In this document: positions 36,772 to 49,957 of the stretch, piece after piece
Layout: each line of letters begins with the position of its first letter
Numbering within the stretch: the first letter of the stretch is position 1
Assembly (NCBI GenBank): GCA_029891385.1
Contig: CM057225.1
Location: 78,517,887-78,581,886, forward strand
Reading direction: 5' to 3'
Source of the DNA: Erythroxylum novogranatense
Lineage: Eukaryota > Streptophyta > Magnoliopsida > Malpighiales > Erythroxylaceae
Length of the DNA stretch: 64,000 nucleotides
Position numbers and translations under genes: made by a program
The notes under the pieces: generated by a model
Told to the model about the DNA's origin: nothing
The model's input: only the letters and a program-made list of their open reading frames with translations
Databases searched by the model: none

Positions 36772-39700
36772 ATATTCCACTCTTCGTCATGATATTTACG
36801 AATTGAATGTTGTATATTATCTTTCTTTCTCTATAATATGTTTTCTTCTCTCTTCATCTTTGTGATATTTAGATCATGCATAGGTGTATAAGTGTTGCCA
36901 CTTACATAATTTACATGTAGATTAAATAACCTTCTACACCTAAATTAAACAATTTATTGTCTCTTTAGATCATTCTAGGAGATCAATTACTAAATGTAAA
37001 ACTTGGCATAGTTTTAACTATTTTATATTCCTAAAATGTTGAGTTGGATGTGTTGTTTCTGGTGGATATGCTTGGTTGACTTACACATTCACACAGGTCT
37101 TGTTCTCTTTGAGTGCCATTTTGATGTTACGTTTCTTATCACTTTTGCATGAATTTTGGACATTGTATTATTAAAATTTCTAGAAATGCAAATAATAAAG
37201 GTGGTTTTGGTCTTGATTTAGGCATTCAAAGAACCATTTTTAGGGTCACATTAGATTTTCCTCCAACTATTTGGAAATAAAAGTTTGGATAATGTATGTC
37301 GACTTAATTTAAGTTCATAAAATTTTGGTTACGATCCTAGGTTTATTAAGGAAATTCATAGTTGAATAATTATGTATACTTTCTTTATAGGTCCTACACT
37401 ATAAATTTAAAGTTTCTCCCCATTTATAATCTTACATACAATAGTTAAAGACAGGTTATTAAGTATGTTAATAGCCTATTGGTGAAAATTTTGTGCCATT
37501 ATTATATCCATTCCATTGGATTCTCTTTTATATGTGTTTTCCAAATATTATAGTTATTTTTGTCTTCCGGATCCTTTAGATATTTAATCTTAACTAAATC
37601 ATTTTAGTTTAGAAATCACATTAAGGATCACAGTTCCTATATTGAAAATTGTTGTTGCTTTGTAAACTATTTTGAATTTTTCCTTATGGAATATGGAATA
37701 TCTAGTAGTTCTAGTTATAATAATGTTATTAAAATAATTAACTTATATGGGTGGATGCCTTTTAAGGACTCTGTGGAGAAAAAGAATCTAAGGAGGAGAA
37801 TTTTAGGATTTCCAAATTATCTAGTTAGTGTGCTATATTATTGATTTAAAATCCAATTACAATTATTAGTTTAAAATTTGCATTCATATATTTAATGTTG
37901 TACATATTACAAGTTAGTAACTATAAAATTTTCAAGGGTATGATAAATAATTTCCTAGGAAGGTTGTTAATGTTATTTAAAATTAAAGAAAGATATATTT
38001 ATACTAAAGGGGATGAAATAAGGAAAGTGTAATTTAAGTAAAGGAACTTGATAAGCAACTAAAAAATATAAAGCAAGATATTGGGATATTGGTTAAAGAG
38101 AAGAAAGAGTTAAGTTTTATGTTATTCAACATGTAATATGAGTGCTAATCTCTACGCTATAAATCTTACAGGCAAGTACACCTATTGAACTATAGTATAA
38201 TGTTAGTGAATATCGAGTGTCAATCATATAGGGACTACAAGTACTCGTAGTAACCTCTTTTCTATTATCTAACTAACAAATAGGATGATAATTTAATCAA
38301 AACTAAATTAAACTTTAATTCTACATAACAATAAACTGGAACACAATAACATTAAGATTAATCATTATCAAACAACTAGTACCTAGGTAATAAATTCCCT
38401 TAAGATTTCTTAGTCCTTTTCATACAATTCAATTATTGATAATTGGAATTTCCTATCTTATGTTAACATCTTTCTTAAGAATATTAGTAACTAAACCTTT
38501 GTTGATTAACTGAAAACTCTTTCTAGTTAAAACTCCTAAGATTGCATAACTTGATTTGTAAAGTTCACTATTAGGTTTGACCCTAATCTAGAGGATTTAT
38601 ATTAACATATGTTTAGGTTTATATGCAAGTACTTCTAATTATGATAGATTTATCATACAAAAGGATTTTTCAATCTCAATCATATGAAATTATACATTGA
38701 ACGATCCTAGACATATTAATTTAAGAATAAAACATGTAATTGAATTGCCATGAATCAATCAATCAATTAATCAAATTGTAATAAATAAAAGATCAAATCA
38801 TAATGTCCATCCCGACTTAGGATTCATGATACCTGGGCACTAAACAAACTTTGTCATAAGCATAGAAAAACAAAAAAAACATTAAATTTTCAAAAGAATA
38901 ATAAAAAAGAAAAGAATTCATAAGATCTATATACATATATATCCCCTTTTTCTCTAATGTAATGCCCTTAAAAATTTGATGGAAAGTTGTTCTCTAGCGG
39001 ATCTTTAAATAATCCTCATGTTTTTTGCCATCCTAGGTTTAAAATCGTATCTTAAAGTCTAGCTTTGTCTCTAATTGCTTCTCATTCATCTCTTCTTCAT
39101 AGTTGTTTTATATAGTACAAAATTAGGGTTTTTAAATTATACATGGTTGTGTGAGTGATTGTGTACCCTAAACAACTTTAGAATAGCAAATTTACACATT
39201 TACAAAAGGTTACATGGGTATGAGACATGACCATATATGACTTATAGGGGTGAGGACCTCTAAAAGGGCTCCAATTCTTCCATTTTCTACCCCAATTTCT
39301 CATTACTTTCTCTCCTTTAAAACTGTAAAGGCAATTAAGACCTAAGAACACACGAGAAACAAAACAAGTACCAAAAATCATATAAAACTATAAAATAACT
39401 AGCAAAACATTACTAAATATGTAAACAAAAACCTAGTTCATTAACAGTTTATCAATATAATTGTAGGATTTATTTTAATTTTTGTTTCATTTTCCATGTT
39501 CTATGTTATTAAGAAAATGGATTTAGTATGAAGCTGATATGTTCACCTTTATGTTTCATTAAGTAAATGACTAGTATTAATGTCCTTATGTTTCTTATTA
39601 TTAAAAAAATTATACAAAATCTTAGTTTGAATATATTTTATTCTCTATGTAATTACATGATCATTGGCAAAAAGGGTTATTTGAATCATAGCTTCATAAT

Positions 39701-39835
39701 ATGAATCATGTTTCCACCATATAAGTCATCTGTTTTTGTAGAGTTAAACTAACTTTCTTAGTTACAATTTAACTAATTGATATAAAAATGAGCATGTCAC
39801 ATAAGTGTGACAACACCTATCACATAAGCATGACC
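36772..39835. other. AT-rich intergenic DNA of duplication copy 2
   Basis: Counterpart of 27444-30511, with no gene recognised. The small differences from copy 1 are scattered substitutions and short indels. Confidence 0.5.
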
Positions 39836-39840
39836 ATCTC

Positions 39841-42629
39841 TGTTGGAACCCCTCCCCGGTGAGTCGCGTGCCCGACGTCCTTCGTGACATCTGGGAGCGC
39901 ATCTCACGAGGGAGGAATTCCTCACCACAGAAGGAAACCTCAAGTCGAACTTATTTTAATGTCATTCAAATATATCTTGGTAATTGTACCATAATTTTCC
40001 TTCAATAAAAATTGATCTGCTTAGGGCCCACAAATAAATTCGATTCTTAAGTTAAAATGAAATTCCATATCTCTAGGTTACATGGAATCAAAAATCGCCT
40101 CAATCGGATCTCTATAGGTCACAAAATCGCCCAAAAACGGATTTATATCCAAAACTGTCACATAATTGACTCGCTTTAATCTTATCCGTAATTTCCGACA
40201 AACACCCGACACTCTCATCTTACCAAAAAGGGTAGAAAATTTTTGTTTAGAACATTGACGGTTCGAGAATCGTGAAAGTCAGAGGTCAAACGGAGGAAGA
40301 ACGAAAGAAATAAGAAAAGGGCTTTATTTTTCATTTTCTGAAAATCAGTAAATAATAAAAAAAATTGAAATAACCCTTAAACTTTGCAAACTTATAACCT
40401 TTCACGCCGAAATCGAAAATTTTCAAATTTAGTGTCCAAAGAAAGATAAAAGAGAGCTCTACAACTTTCTAGAAGGAGTTAAAAACTAATTTAGCCATTA
40501 AGATAGTTATAATTTGTTTCAAAGTTTCAGCCCAAACCTTAATTTTCCTACAAAATGCTAAAATTTGAAAATTCATATCTTTTAGCACACAAGTGTAAAA
40601 ATGACACATTTTACCTCATTGGAAAGATAAAAAGATGCTCTACAAGTTTCATGATGGGAAAAAAAATCGAAACAATCATTTAGAGGGGTAAAAACACAGC
40701 CAAAGGTTCAGCCTAAAAACTAGCCAATGAAACAGTAATTTACCTAAATGAACAGTAACTGTCAACATTCCCAACCTCATAACTTTTTATTCCTAACTCC
40801 AATAATTGCAAATCATACCTAATTTTAAATATAGAAGGATGATCTACAATTTTAATAAAGAAAGTAAAAACCAGATCAGTCTCTAATTGGGTGAAAAATC
40901 CTTCCGAATTTGCTGCAAAATTTCAGTCCCTCATGAACAGTAGCTGAAACCTTTCCACTCTCATAACTTTTTCATCCTAAGTCCAATTGAGACAAATTTT
41001 ATGTCGTTGGAAAACTCTAATCATGCTCTACATTCTTCAAGAAGACCATCCAAACCAATTCAAGCCCTAAACCAATCTAAAATCAAATGGAAGTTGCTGC
41101 CCAATTTTTGGAAAAATTGGACAGCACCTTCCCTATTTTATTCCTAACCCAAATCTTCAATCCAATGCTACAACCTGTATAATCATTCAATATTCAAAGG
41201 CAACAACACACTCCTAAGCTTCTAAACATTCTCAAATCACAAAGCAATCTTACTTCTAAGCATTTCTTCAATTCCAATCCATCAAGTTACATGAATTTAT
41301 TCTTTTCTTTTTATCACTATCTACCATACAACAATACATGTGTAAGAAACAAACACAAGATATATTTTCAAATCAAAACTCTTACAAGTATGTGGAATTA
41401 AATTCATACAAAGCTTTAGAGGGCATTTTGGCCCGATTACATCAAAAGTAGCAAAAATTACATAAAGGCTCAAAATGCGGCCTAAAGCCTGTTTTCTCAA
41501 AAACACAATTTCAAACACAACTTCAAAAGCAAAATGCATCGGAGTTGCCTCAATCCCGATGCGGTGACTCGGTTTCTCGCCCGGTACCTGTGGAGGAGAA
41601 ATGGGGGGGTGAGCTCGACGGCTCAGCGGGTGATAACTTAATAAACAAGCAATAAGCAAAAACCATCATTTACTCATTTTCAAACAACGTCACATTACTA
41701 AAATGTTTCTCATTTCTCAAAATCATTTTACAAAATTATCACATCAGCAATTTACAATTCAACCTATCACATAAGCACAGGAATATGATTCGGGTGGATC
41801 CAAAACAGAACGAACTACACATTTTCGCGAAGCGGTCATGTGTGGTCGTGACGAATAGGAGTCCTTAAGAGGAACTCCACGGCCACTAGCGGGCAGGCGG
41901 GAGAAGCCTATAATAGACAGGTGCACCTGACTCAGAAGGGACCACCACAAATCCAAAGATATCACATATTTCACACAATTTGAAAGTATTAGCCGTAACT
42001 GACCTTACAAATCCATTTTCACATAATTAGACAAAACGACAAATCTTTTTCCGAAATCATAAATTCTCCGAAACCAATATTCAATCATTTCAACATGAAT
42101 TCACAATCAAAGAATTACATCTACAAGCTAATCATATCACAAAAAGTACATTATTCACAAAAACAAAGTCATTAGAAAACATTGATTATAAAAAGTTCAA
42201 TAAACTTATTACTCAATTGTTAAAGAATCACCCACCTTAATTCTTTTAACTTTGAGATTGATCCAAAGGCCTTGTTTCTTCCTCCCAATGCCTCAATTCA
42301 CCTTCATTGAACAAAATTATCCCATAAGCAATAGGAATAGCAAAATTCATAATCCTTAGGAAAGGACAACATGAAAGTAACTCCAAATAACCTTACCCAT
42401 TCCTTATCTAAACTATTAACATCAAAACCTATCTAAAAAGTCCATAAATTTTGAAATTCTCTTACCTTAAGGAAACCCAGGATTTTGCTCTTTTGCTTTT
42501 AAGGAAGGATTAACCTCTTCCTCTTCCTCTTTCATCTTAAGTAAACTCTTAAACCCTCCTTTTTCAAGCATAAAATCCTAAGCTCTTTCTTCTTCTTTTC
42601 TTCTTCTTCTTCTTCTTCTTCTTCTTCTT

Positions 42630-42660
<31 letters not shown>

Positions 42661-43166
42661 TCTCCTACGAAAATCTCCTCTTTCTCTTTTCTATGTAAGT
42701 TTCGTATGCTTCTTCAATAACCTAAGAAACTTATTTCTTAAGCTTTAAAAACCTAAGCCCCTTTTATCAAAACTACGTAGATTTCATAAGTTACAAAACC
42801 TTCCTTGCAATTTCGTTTCTTTCTTCATGTTTTAATAACCTTTACACTTTCCATTTATTTCATCACTTCATACGACTACTCCACCCTTTGCTTCATTTCT
42901 TATTGTTTTTCTTAAACTAAAAAGACCAATTTAACCCTCCTTCTTAGCCTTTAACCTTAAAAATATAAGTAAACTTCCTGAATTGCCCTTACACCCACTT
43001 ACTCTTTTTAATTTCTCAAAACTTATCAAACCTCTAATTTAACTCAATTCCTTCATTTAATAATCAATAACTAAGTACTAAAACCTCATAATTTTAATAA
43101 AAAGAAAATTAGCAAACTAAGCCTCAGAAATAATGACACAAGCTTAATACGAATCGGGGCCCAACA
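39841..43166 (-). repeat. Element 2 LTR, left copy (3' LTR), 3326 bp
   Basis: Bounded by TGTTGGAACCCC and GGGGCCCAACA. It contains the periodic CTACAA-type motif at 40459, 40640, 40844 and 41028, a block around GGTGCACCTG near 41920, and a long TTC microsatellite at 42598-42659. The 112-codon open frame inside is shared with the other LTR but has no family resemblance. Confidence 0.95.
42598..42659. repeat. TTC (GAA in LTR sense) microsatellite
   Basis: About 20 perfect units, 507 bp from the sense start of the LTR. The same repeat sits at nearly the same offset in the other LTR (54514-54554) and in the nested solo LTR (49905-49957). Confidence 0.95.
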
Positions 43167-43178
43167 TTTCTCCCCCTT
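43167..43178 (-). promoter_or_regulatory. Polypurine tract of element 2
   Basis: Minus-strand AAGGGGGAGAAA abuts the 3' LTR start TGTTGGGCCCC. It is the expected primer for plus-strand synthesis. Confidence 0.85.
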
Positions 43179-43737
43179 AAGAGAATTTCGTCCTCGAAAT
43201 TCGTACCTGGCAAGCTGAAGAGATGGGGATACTTCTCCTTCATAGCTTCCAATGGTTCCCACGTGGCCTCTTCCACCGAGTGATTCCTCCATAAGACTTT
43301 TACCAACTGTACAGTCTTGTTCCTAAGAACCTTTTCTTTAGTATCCAAGATCTGCACTGGAAGCTCTTTATAACTCAAATCATCAGTCAATTGAACTTCA
43401 TCAGCTTGAATGACATGAGAAGGATCTGATCGATATCTCCTCAGCATAGAAACATGAAAAACATCATATATCTGAGATAACTCCGGAGGCAAGGCTAACC
43501 TGTAAGCCAATAGACCAATCCTCTCCAGAATCTCATAAGGCCCCACATGCCTTGGACTCAACTTACCCTTTTTGCCGAATCTCAGAATCCCTTTCCACGA
43601 AGAAGTCTTAAAAAACACTTTATCGCCGACCTCATACTCCATCTCTTTCCTATGAGCATCCTCTCAGCTCTTCATCCTGTCCTGAGCTGCCTTCAGCCTG
43701 TTCTTAATCAAATTGACCTTATCAATGGTCATCTGTA
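43179..43737 (-). pseudogene. Element 2 integrase C-terminal tail with chromodomain-like motif
   Basis: Reads MEYEVGDKVFFKTSSWKG, FGKKGKLSPRHVGPYEI, then VFHVSMLRRYRSD and VKVLWRNHSVEEATWEP. The last is a chromodomain-like module that targets integration. It is open from 43642 into the LTR, with a stop just upstream of that methionine. A frame change separates it from the integrase core near 43740. Confidence 0.88.
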
Positions 43738-44772
43738 TCAACTCTGGTCCCAAAAGTTCCTGTCCCCCTCGGCATCCCAACACACTGGAGTCCTACATCT
43801 CCTCCCATACAGAGCCTCATAAGGAGCCATCTGAATGCTCGAATCATATGAATTGTTATATGCAAATTCGATCAAGGGCAAGTGCTCATCCCATGCTCCT
43901 CTAAAATCCATAACACAAGCCCTGAGCATTCCCTCAAGAGTCTGTATGGTCCTCTCAGACTGACCATCGGTCTGAGGATGGAAAGCAGTGCTGAAACTCA
44001 ACTTAGTACCTAAAGCCTCCTGCAAACTGCCCGAAAATCTCGAAGTAAAGCGAGGGTCCCGATGAGATACAATCGAATCCGGGATCCCATGCAATCTCAC
44101 AATCTCATCAATATATTTCTTGGCTAACACATGCAGAGGATCTGTCTGTCTGATTGCCAGAAAATGGGCTGATTTTGTCAATCTATCCACAATCACCCAT
44201 ATGGCATCATGCCTCCTACTGGTCCTAGGCAACCTTATAAAAAAATCCATAGTGACTTTCTGCCATTTCCAGTCAGGAATGGATAATGACCTCAACTGGC
44301 CTGAAGGTGCCTGGTGCTCAGCCTTGACTTGCTGACACACCAGACACTTACTCACATACTCGGCCACATCCTTCTTCATACCTCTCCACCAGAAATGTTC
44401 TCTGAGATCCCTGTACATCCTGGTACTGCCTGGGTGTATAACATAAGGTGCATTGTGCGCCTCATCCAGAATCTCATCTTTAGCCTCCTTAACATCAGGA
44501 ATACAAAGCCTATTCCTGACTTTCAGGAGTCCATCATCACTTAGCACCATATCAGACTCCTTACCCCTCTGCACCTCTTCCCGCAGCTTACTCAACTCGG
44601 GATCCTGAACCTGCAACTCTCTTACTTTCTCTCTGAGGATCGGTCTTACCCTGAAAGTAGCAATCATGCAATCAGACTCTTCCTGCTTCAAACTGATCCT
44701 GAGCTTAGCCATCTCTTCCAATAACGGCAGATAGACTGTCTGCACATATGCTATGGAAGACTTCCTGCTCAA
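43738..44772 (-). pseudogene. Element 2 integrase (zinc domain and DDE core)
   Basis: A 344-codon open frame. The zinc domain is HPGSTRMYRDLREHFWWRG followed by CLVCQQVKAEH. The core has MDFFIRLPRTSRRHDAIWVI (first Asp) and HPQTDGQSERT (Glu). The second catalytic Asp, expected in SDRDPRFTS, is His here (VSHRDPRFTS; codon at 44062-44064), so catalysis should be lost even without frameshifts. Element 1 keeps Asp at this place. Confidence 0.92.
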
Positions 44773-45315
44773 GGCATCTGCAACTACATTGGCCTTACCT
44801 GGATGATACTCAATTAACAGGTCATAATCCTTGAGCAGCTCAATTCATCTCCTCTGTCTCAAATTCAGCTCCTTCTGACTCAACAGATATTTGAGACTCT
44901 TGTGATCTATGAAGATCCTGGTTTGCACTCCATACAAATAATGCCTCCAGATCTTCAAAGCAAAGACCACAGCTGCTAACTCCAGATCATAGGTCGGATA
45001 GTTCATCTCATAAGGCTTTAGCTGCCGTGAGGCATATGCTATCACCTTATCTCCCTGCATAAGCACACATCCTAACCCCTTCCTGGAAGCATCACTATAT
45101 ACAGTATAACCTTCCTCTCCTGTGGGTAAAGCTAAAACTGGAGCACTAGTCAATCTGTGCTTCAGTTCCTCAAAACTCTGCTGGCATTCTTCACTCCAGA
45201 TAAACTTCTGGTTCTTCCTTAATAGCTTAGTCAAAGGAGTGGCAATCATCGAGAAACCCTCCACAAATCTCCGATAATAGCCTGCCAAACCCAGAAAGCT
45301 CCTCACCTCAGTCAC
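44773..45315 (-). pseudogene. Element 2 RNase H domain
   Basis: Begins with [17 protein letters not shown], the RT-RNase H connection, and continues with [18 protein letters not shown] (catalytic Asp) and [21 protein letters not shown], then [22 protein letters not shown] stop follows near 44845 where the family has Trp. The domain is otherwise well preserved. Confidence 0.9.
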
Positions 45316-45330
45316 TGTTGTCGTAGAATG

Positions 45331-45884
45331 CTAATTTACTACAGCTTCAATCTTCTTGGGATCCACATGCACCCCTTTCTCAGAAACAATATGACCCAAG
45401 AAGACTACTTCACGAAGCCAAAATTCACATTTCGTGAATTTGGCATACAACTCTCTCTCCCTCAACCTCTGCAACACAATCCTCAAGTGCTCCTCATGCT
45501 CTCCCTCACTCCTGGAATATATCAGAATGTCATCGATGAACACGATAACAAACTGATCCAAAAACTCCTTAAAGCCCTGTTCATCAGATCTATAAAAGCA
45601 GCAGGAGCATTGGTCAATCCAAAAGGCATAACCAGAAATTCATAATGGCCATACCGTGTCCTGAAGGCTGTCTTGCTCACATCAAACTCCTTAATCCTGA
45701 GTTGATGGTAGCCAGACCTGAGATCGATCTTAGAGAAGACCGTTGCCCCCTGCAGCTGATCAAACAAATCATCTATCTGAGGCAGAGGATACTTGTTCTT
45801 CACTGTCACCTTATTGATCCTCCTGTAATCAATGCACATTCGCCAAGTTCCATCTTTCTTCTTAACAAACAAGACCGGCGCACC
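45331..45884 (-). pseudogene. Element 2 reverse transcriptase catalytic part
   Basis: [47 protein letters not shown] and the catalytic [11 protein letters not shown] (about 45520-45550) are all intact. A frame change lies between LMNRAL and DQFVIVF (about 45560), and a TAG stands at about 45885 just before APVLFV. The N-terminal part of RT is in the next feature. Confidence 0.92.
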
Positions 45885-46700
45885 CTAGGGTGAGGTGCTC
45901 GGTCTGATAAACCCCTTCTCTAATAGATCCTCCAACTGCTCCTTAAGCTCTTTCAGCTCAGCTGGAGCCATCCTGTAAGGTGGAATAGAAATAGGAGCTG
46001 TCCCGGGAGCCAAATCGATAGCAAACTCGGTCTCCTTCTCCGGTGGCAAACCGGGCAACTCCTCAGGAAACACATCAGGAAATTCCTTCACAATGGGAAT
46101 ATCCTCCACCTTGCTCTCCTTCACACTGGTATCCATAACACACGCCAAGAAGGTTTCACAGCCTCTTCCCATCAGTCTATCAGCTAACAAAGCTGAAACA
46201 AGCCTTGGCGGTGTCAACTTTCTATCACCTATGAAAACCACTGTCTGACCCTCTCCCAGATCAAATTCCACTTCCTTTCGACCACAATCCAGCTTCGCCT
46301 TATACTTCTCCATCACGTCCATTCCGACGATCACATCTAACCCCTTTAGATCTAGAGGTAGCAGATCTACTACCAAACTAGATCCGTCGATAACAAGCTC
46401 ACAATCTCGAAAGATCCGGCTCACAATGACATTCCTCCCTAACGGAGTACTAACAAGCAGAAAATCATCCAATAGAACTGATTGTATACCAGGCAATATC
46501 ATACTGGCAGAAAAATAAGAATGCGTGCTACCAGAATCAAAAAGAACATAAACATCATAATGAAATAGCTGAGCCATACCAGTAACAACCTCCGGTGCGG
46601 CTGCAACCTCCTCTCGAGTCATAGCAAAAACTCGGGCCTGTGCTTGCCCTCTCGGTCTCCCTGGAAGATTAGGCTTCCGTGACCGACCAGTAATCGCCAC
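45885..46700 (-). pseudogene. Element 2 protease and N-terminal reverse transcriptase
   Basis: A 271-codon open frame. The protease signature YVLFDSGSTHSYF (about 46515-46555) has an intact Asp-Ser-Gly, and VIVGMDVMEKYKAKLDC closes the domain. The RT N-terminus [20 protein letters not shown] and [13 protein letters not shown] follow. A TAG stop at the end replaces the expected Trp or Gln codon before GAPVLFV. Confidence 0.9.
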
Positions 46701-47888
46701 CCAAACCGGTGCGGTCCCTCACTGCTCCCGCTCTCCTCTGAGTCTGAGGCTGAGATCCTTCCCCTCTGAGCATCTGAGGACATTCTCTAATTCTGTGGCC
46801 CTTCTCCCCACACTTAAAACAGGCACCTAACAACCTATAGCACTCTCCTCGATGCGGATGCCCACAGTGCTCACACGGAGGAATCTGAATCCTGCTTCTC
46901 TCAGCTCTACTATTTCCTCCTGCTGAGGAAGCTGATCGACTCTTCCTCGAATCGTTTACTCTGCTGAGGGCCACTCTCGCCTCCTCGACTCGAGTCCGGC
47001 ACTCTTGCCACCCTCGCACACCGATCCGACACCGCCTCTCTTGAATGATTGCTCTCTACTCTTTCTCTTCCTGCTCACCTCCTTTCTGATGTTCTCCAGC
47101 TTCTCAGCCTGGAGTGCAGCGTCCACCAGCTGCTGATAATCACTGAAATTATGAAGCATTACTTTCTCTCTGATGCCCAGGTGAAGGCCTCCCTCAAACT
47201 TTCTACACTTGTCTTCCTCATCGCCACATATGAGCCGATATCTGGACAACTGAGTGAATCTCCGCTCATACTCGCTAACAGTCATCTCCCTCTGAGTCAA
47301 ATTGAGAAATTCCCTAACCTTGTCCTGCATGTAGACCCGGGAAAGATACTTCTTTCTGAATAACTTTCTAAAATCCCTCCATGAAAGCACTGGTGGCACA
47401 GCCTAGCTCTGTGGGACTGACTCCCACCAGTGGAGAGCGTCACTCTGCAATAAACTGATAGCATACTCCAGCATCTCCTTATCAGAACATTTCATCTGAA
47501 CCAGGACTCTTTCTGTCCTCTTCAACCAAGACTCTGCTTCTTCAGGATTGGTGGTACCATGAAAGTCCACCGCTCCAAACTTTCGCAGTTTATCAAACTG
47601 TCCACCTCTCACATCAGTAACTGGCACAGGAGCCCGAGATCCCTGACCTAAGGCATGGTTGAAAGCCTGGGCCAGAGCCTGTAAAACCCGGGGATCCATA
47701 ACAGGCACAGTAGGAGGAGGAGGAGGAGGAGGAGGAGGAGGAGGAGGCTCCTCAGGTTGCACACTAGGTGCCTCAGGGCCAGGAGCAGAATGTGTCCCTG
47801 CAACTTGTGGGACATGAGACTCATCTGTACTCCCCTGGCGAGAACTTGAGCGAGATCGAGTCCCTCGGGTTCTACCCCGACGTGGCAT
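46669..47888 (-). pseudogene. Element 2 gag with zinc knuckle
   Basis: ATG at 47888 opens MPRRGRTRGTRSRSSSRQG, then a run of prolines encoded by a GGAGGA repeat (47714-47747 on the plus strand). KFGAVDFHGTTNPEEAESWL and VREFLNLTQREMTVSEYERR are typical gag capsid motifs. A TAG stop near 47403 interrupts it, and a frame change occurs near 46980. The nucleocapsid knuckle is CFKCGEKGHRIRECP (about 46775-46822), preceded by a CEHCGHPHRGEC cluster. Confidence 0.9.
47714..47747. repeat. GGA (CCT) microsatellite within gag
   Basis: About 11 units encode a polyproline tract in gag on the minus strand. Confidence 0.9.
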
Positions 47889-48093
47889 ATTAATCCTTCA
47901 AAGAAAACCCGTGAAAATCTTAGTTCATGCAAAAACAATTTTCAAAGTATCTCGAACGCTTTAATTCATGCAAAATTCATGCAAAATCAAGATTTAAAAT
48001 CATTTAAAAATATGCACACATTACACATAAGTCACTTTCACAAGATCCACAAAAACCATAAATTTCTCTTTCTACCCGAGCCTACAACCGAAA

Positions 48094-48105
48094 GCTCGGA
48101 TACCA
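48094..48105 (-). promoter_or_regulatory. Primer-binding site of element 2
   Basis: Minus-strand TGGTATCCGAGC starts four bases after the 5' LTR. It matches the initiator Met tRNA site TGGTATCAGAGC with one change. Confidence 0.85.
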
Positions 48106-49904
48106 TAAGTGTTCGAACCCCTCCCCGGTGAGTCGCGTGCCTGACGTCCGTCGTGACATCTGGGCGCGCATCTCATGAGGGAGGAATTCTTCACCACAGA
48201 AGGAAACCTCAAGTCGAACTTATTTTAATGTCATTCAAATATATCTTGGTAATTGTACCATAATTTTCCTCCAATAAAAATTGATCTGCTTAAGGCCCAC
48301 AAATAAATCTGATTCTTAAGCTAAAATGAAATTCCATATCTCTAGGTTACATGGAATCAAAAATCGCCTCAATCGGATCTCTATAGGTCACAAAATCGCC
48401 CAAAAACAGATTTATATCCAAAACCCTCACATAATTGACTCGCTTTAATCTTATCCGTAATTTTCGACAAACACCCGACACTCTCATCTTACCAAAAAGG
48501 GTAGAAAATTTTTGTTTAGAACATTGACGGTTCGAGAATCATGAAAGTCAGAGGTCAAACGGAGGAAGAACGAAAGAAATAAGAAAAGGGCTTTATTTTT
48601 CATTTTCTGAAAATCAGTAAATAATAAAAAAAACTGAAATAACCCTTAAACTTTGCAAACTTATAACCTTTCACCCCGAAATCGAAATTTTGCAAATTTA
48701 GTGTCCAAAGAAAGATAAAAAGAGAGCTCTACAATTTTCTAGAAGGAGTTAAAAACTAATTTAGCCATTAAGATAGTTATAATCTGTTTCAAAGTTTCAG
48801 CCCAAACCTTAATTTTCCTACAAAATGCTAAAATTTGAAAATTCATATCTTTTAGCACACAAGTGTCAAAATGACACATTTTACCTCATTGGAAAGATAA
48901 AAAGATGCTCTACAAGTTTCATGAAGGGAACAAAAATTGAAACAATCATTTAGAGGGGTAAAAACACAGCCAAAGGTTCAGCCTAAAACTAGCCAATGAA
49001 ACAGAATTTACCTAAATGAACGATGAATCGCCAACATTCCCAACCTCATAACTTTTTATTCCTAACTCCAATAATTGTAAATCATACCTCATTTTAAAGA
49101 TAGAAGGATGATCTACATTTTTCATGCAGAAAGCAAAAACCAGATCAGTCTCTAATTGGGTGAAAAATCCTTCTGAAGTTGCTGCAAAATTTCAGTCCCT
49201 CATGAACAGTAGCTGAAACCTTTCCACTCTCATAACTTTTTCATCCTAAGTCCAATTGAGACAAATTTTATGTCGTTGGAAAACTATAATCATGCTCTAC
49301 ATTCTTCAAGAAGACCATCCAAACCAATTCAAGCCCTAAACTAATCTAAAATCAAATGGAAGTTGCTGCCCAATTTTTGGAAAAATTGGACAGCACCTCC
49401 CCAATTTTACTCCTAACCCAAATCTTCAATCCAATGCCACAATGTTGGCCCCTGAAATTTTTTTATTATTATTTAAGCATGTCTAAATTAGTTTGAGGTA
49501 TTGTCTGAATTATTTTGAAGTGTTAGCTCTTAAGAAATGGAAATTAAATGAGAGATTCAATTTAAATCTGAGTGGAAAAAATTTAAGAGATTAAAGAAAT
49601 AAAGTGGCTTAAGGGCAATTTGGGAAGTTTTTCATGTTTTTAGAATTTAAGGCATTGAAGGAAGGCTACTTTGGTCCTTTTAAGTTCTTTTAAAAACAAA
49701 AGAAGAGGAAAATGAAGGAGGAATCGTTGATAGAAGGGGAAAAGAGTAAAGTTTGCAAGGAAAGGAATGGTTGTCCTAAAACTACGTAGTTTTGAGGTTG
49801 AAGTTTAGGTTTTAAATAAGAAACAACTTGTTAGTCCATGAAAGGAGTGAGTCACGAAATTATCTAGAGAAAAGAGAGGGAGAGTTTCGGCTAGGAAGAA
49901 AAGA

Positions 49905-49957
49905 GAAGAAGAAGAAGAAGAAGAAGAAGAAGAAGAAGAAGAAGAAGAAGAAGAAGA
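49905..49957. repeat. GAA microsatellite in the solo LTR
   Basis: About 17 perfect units, 462 bp from the LTR start, in the same sense and nearly the same offset as in the element 2 LTRs. Confidence 0.95.

Noticed and set aside
41321..41659. A 112-codon open frame repeated at 53237-53575
   Set aside because: Both lie at the same place in the two LTRs of element 2, which were identical at insertion, so similarity is not evidence of selection. No family resemblance.
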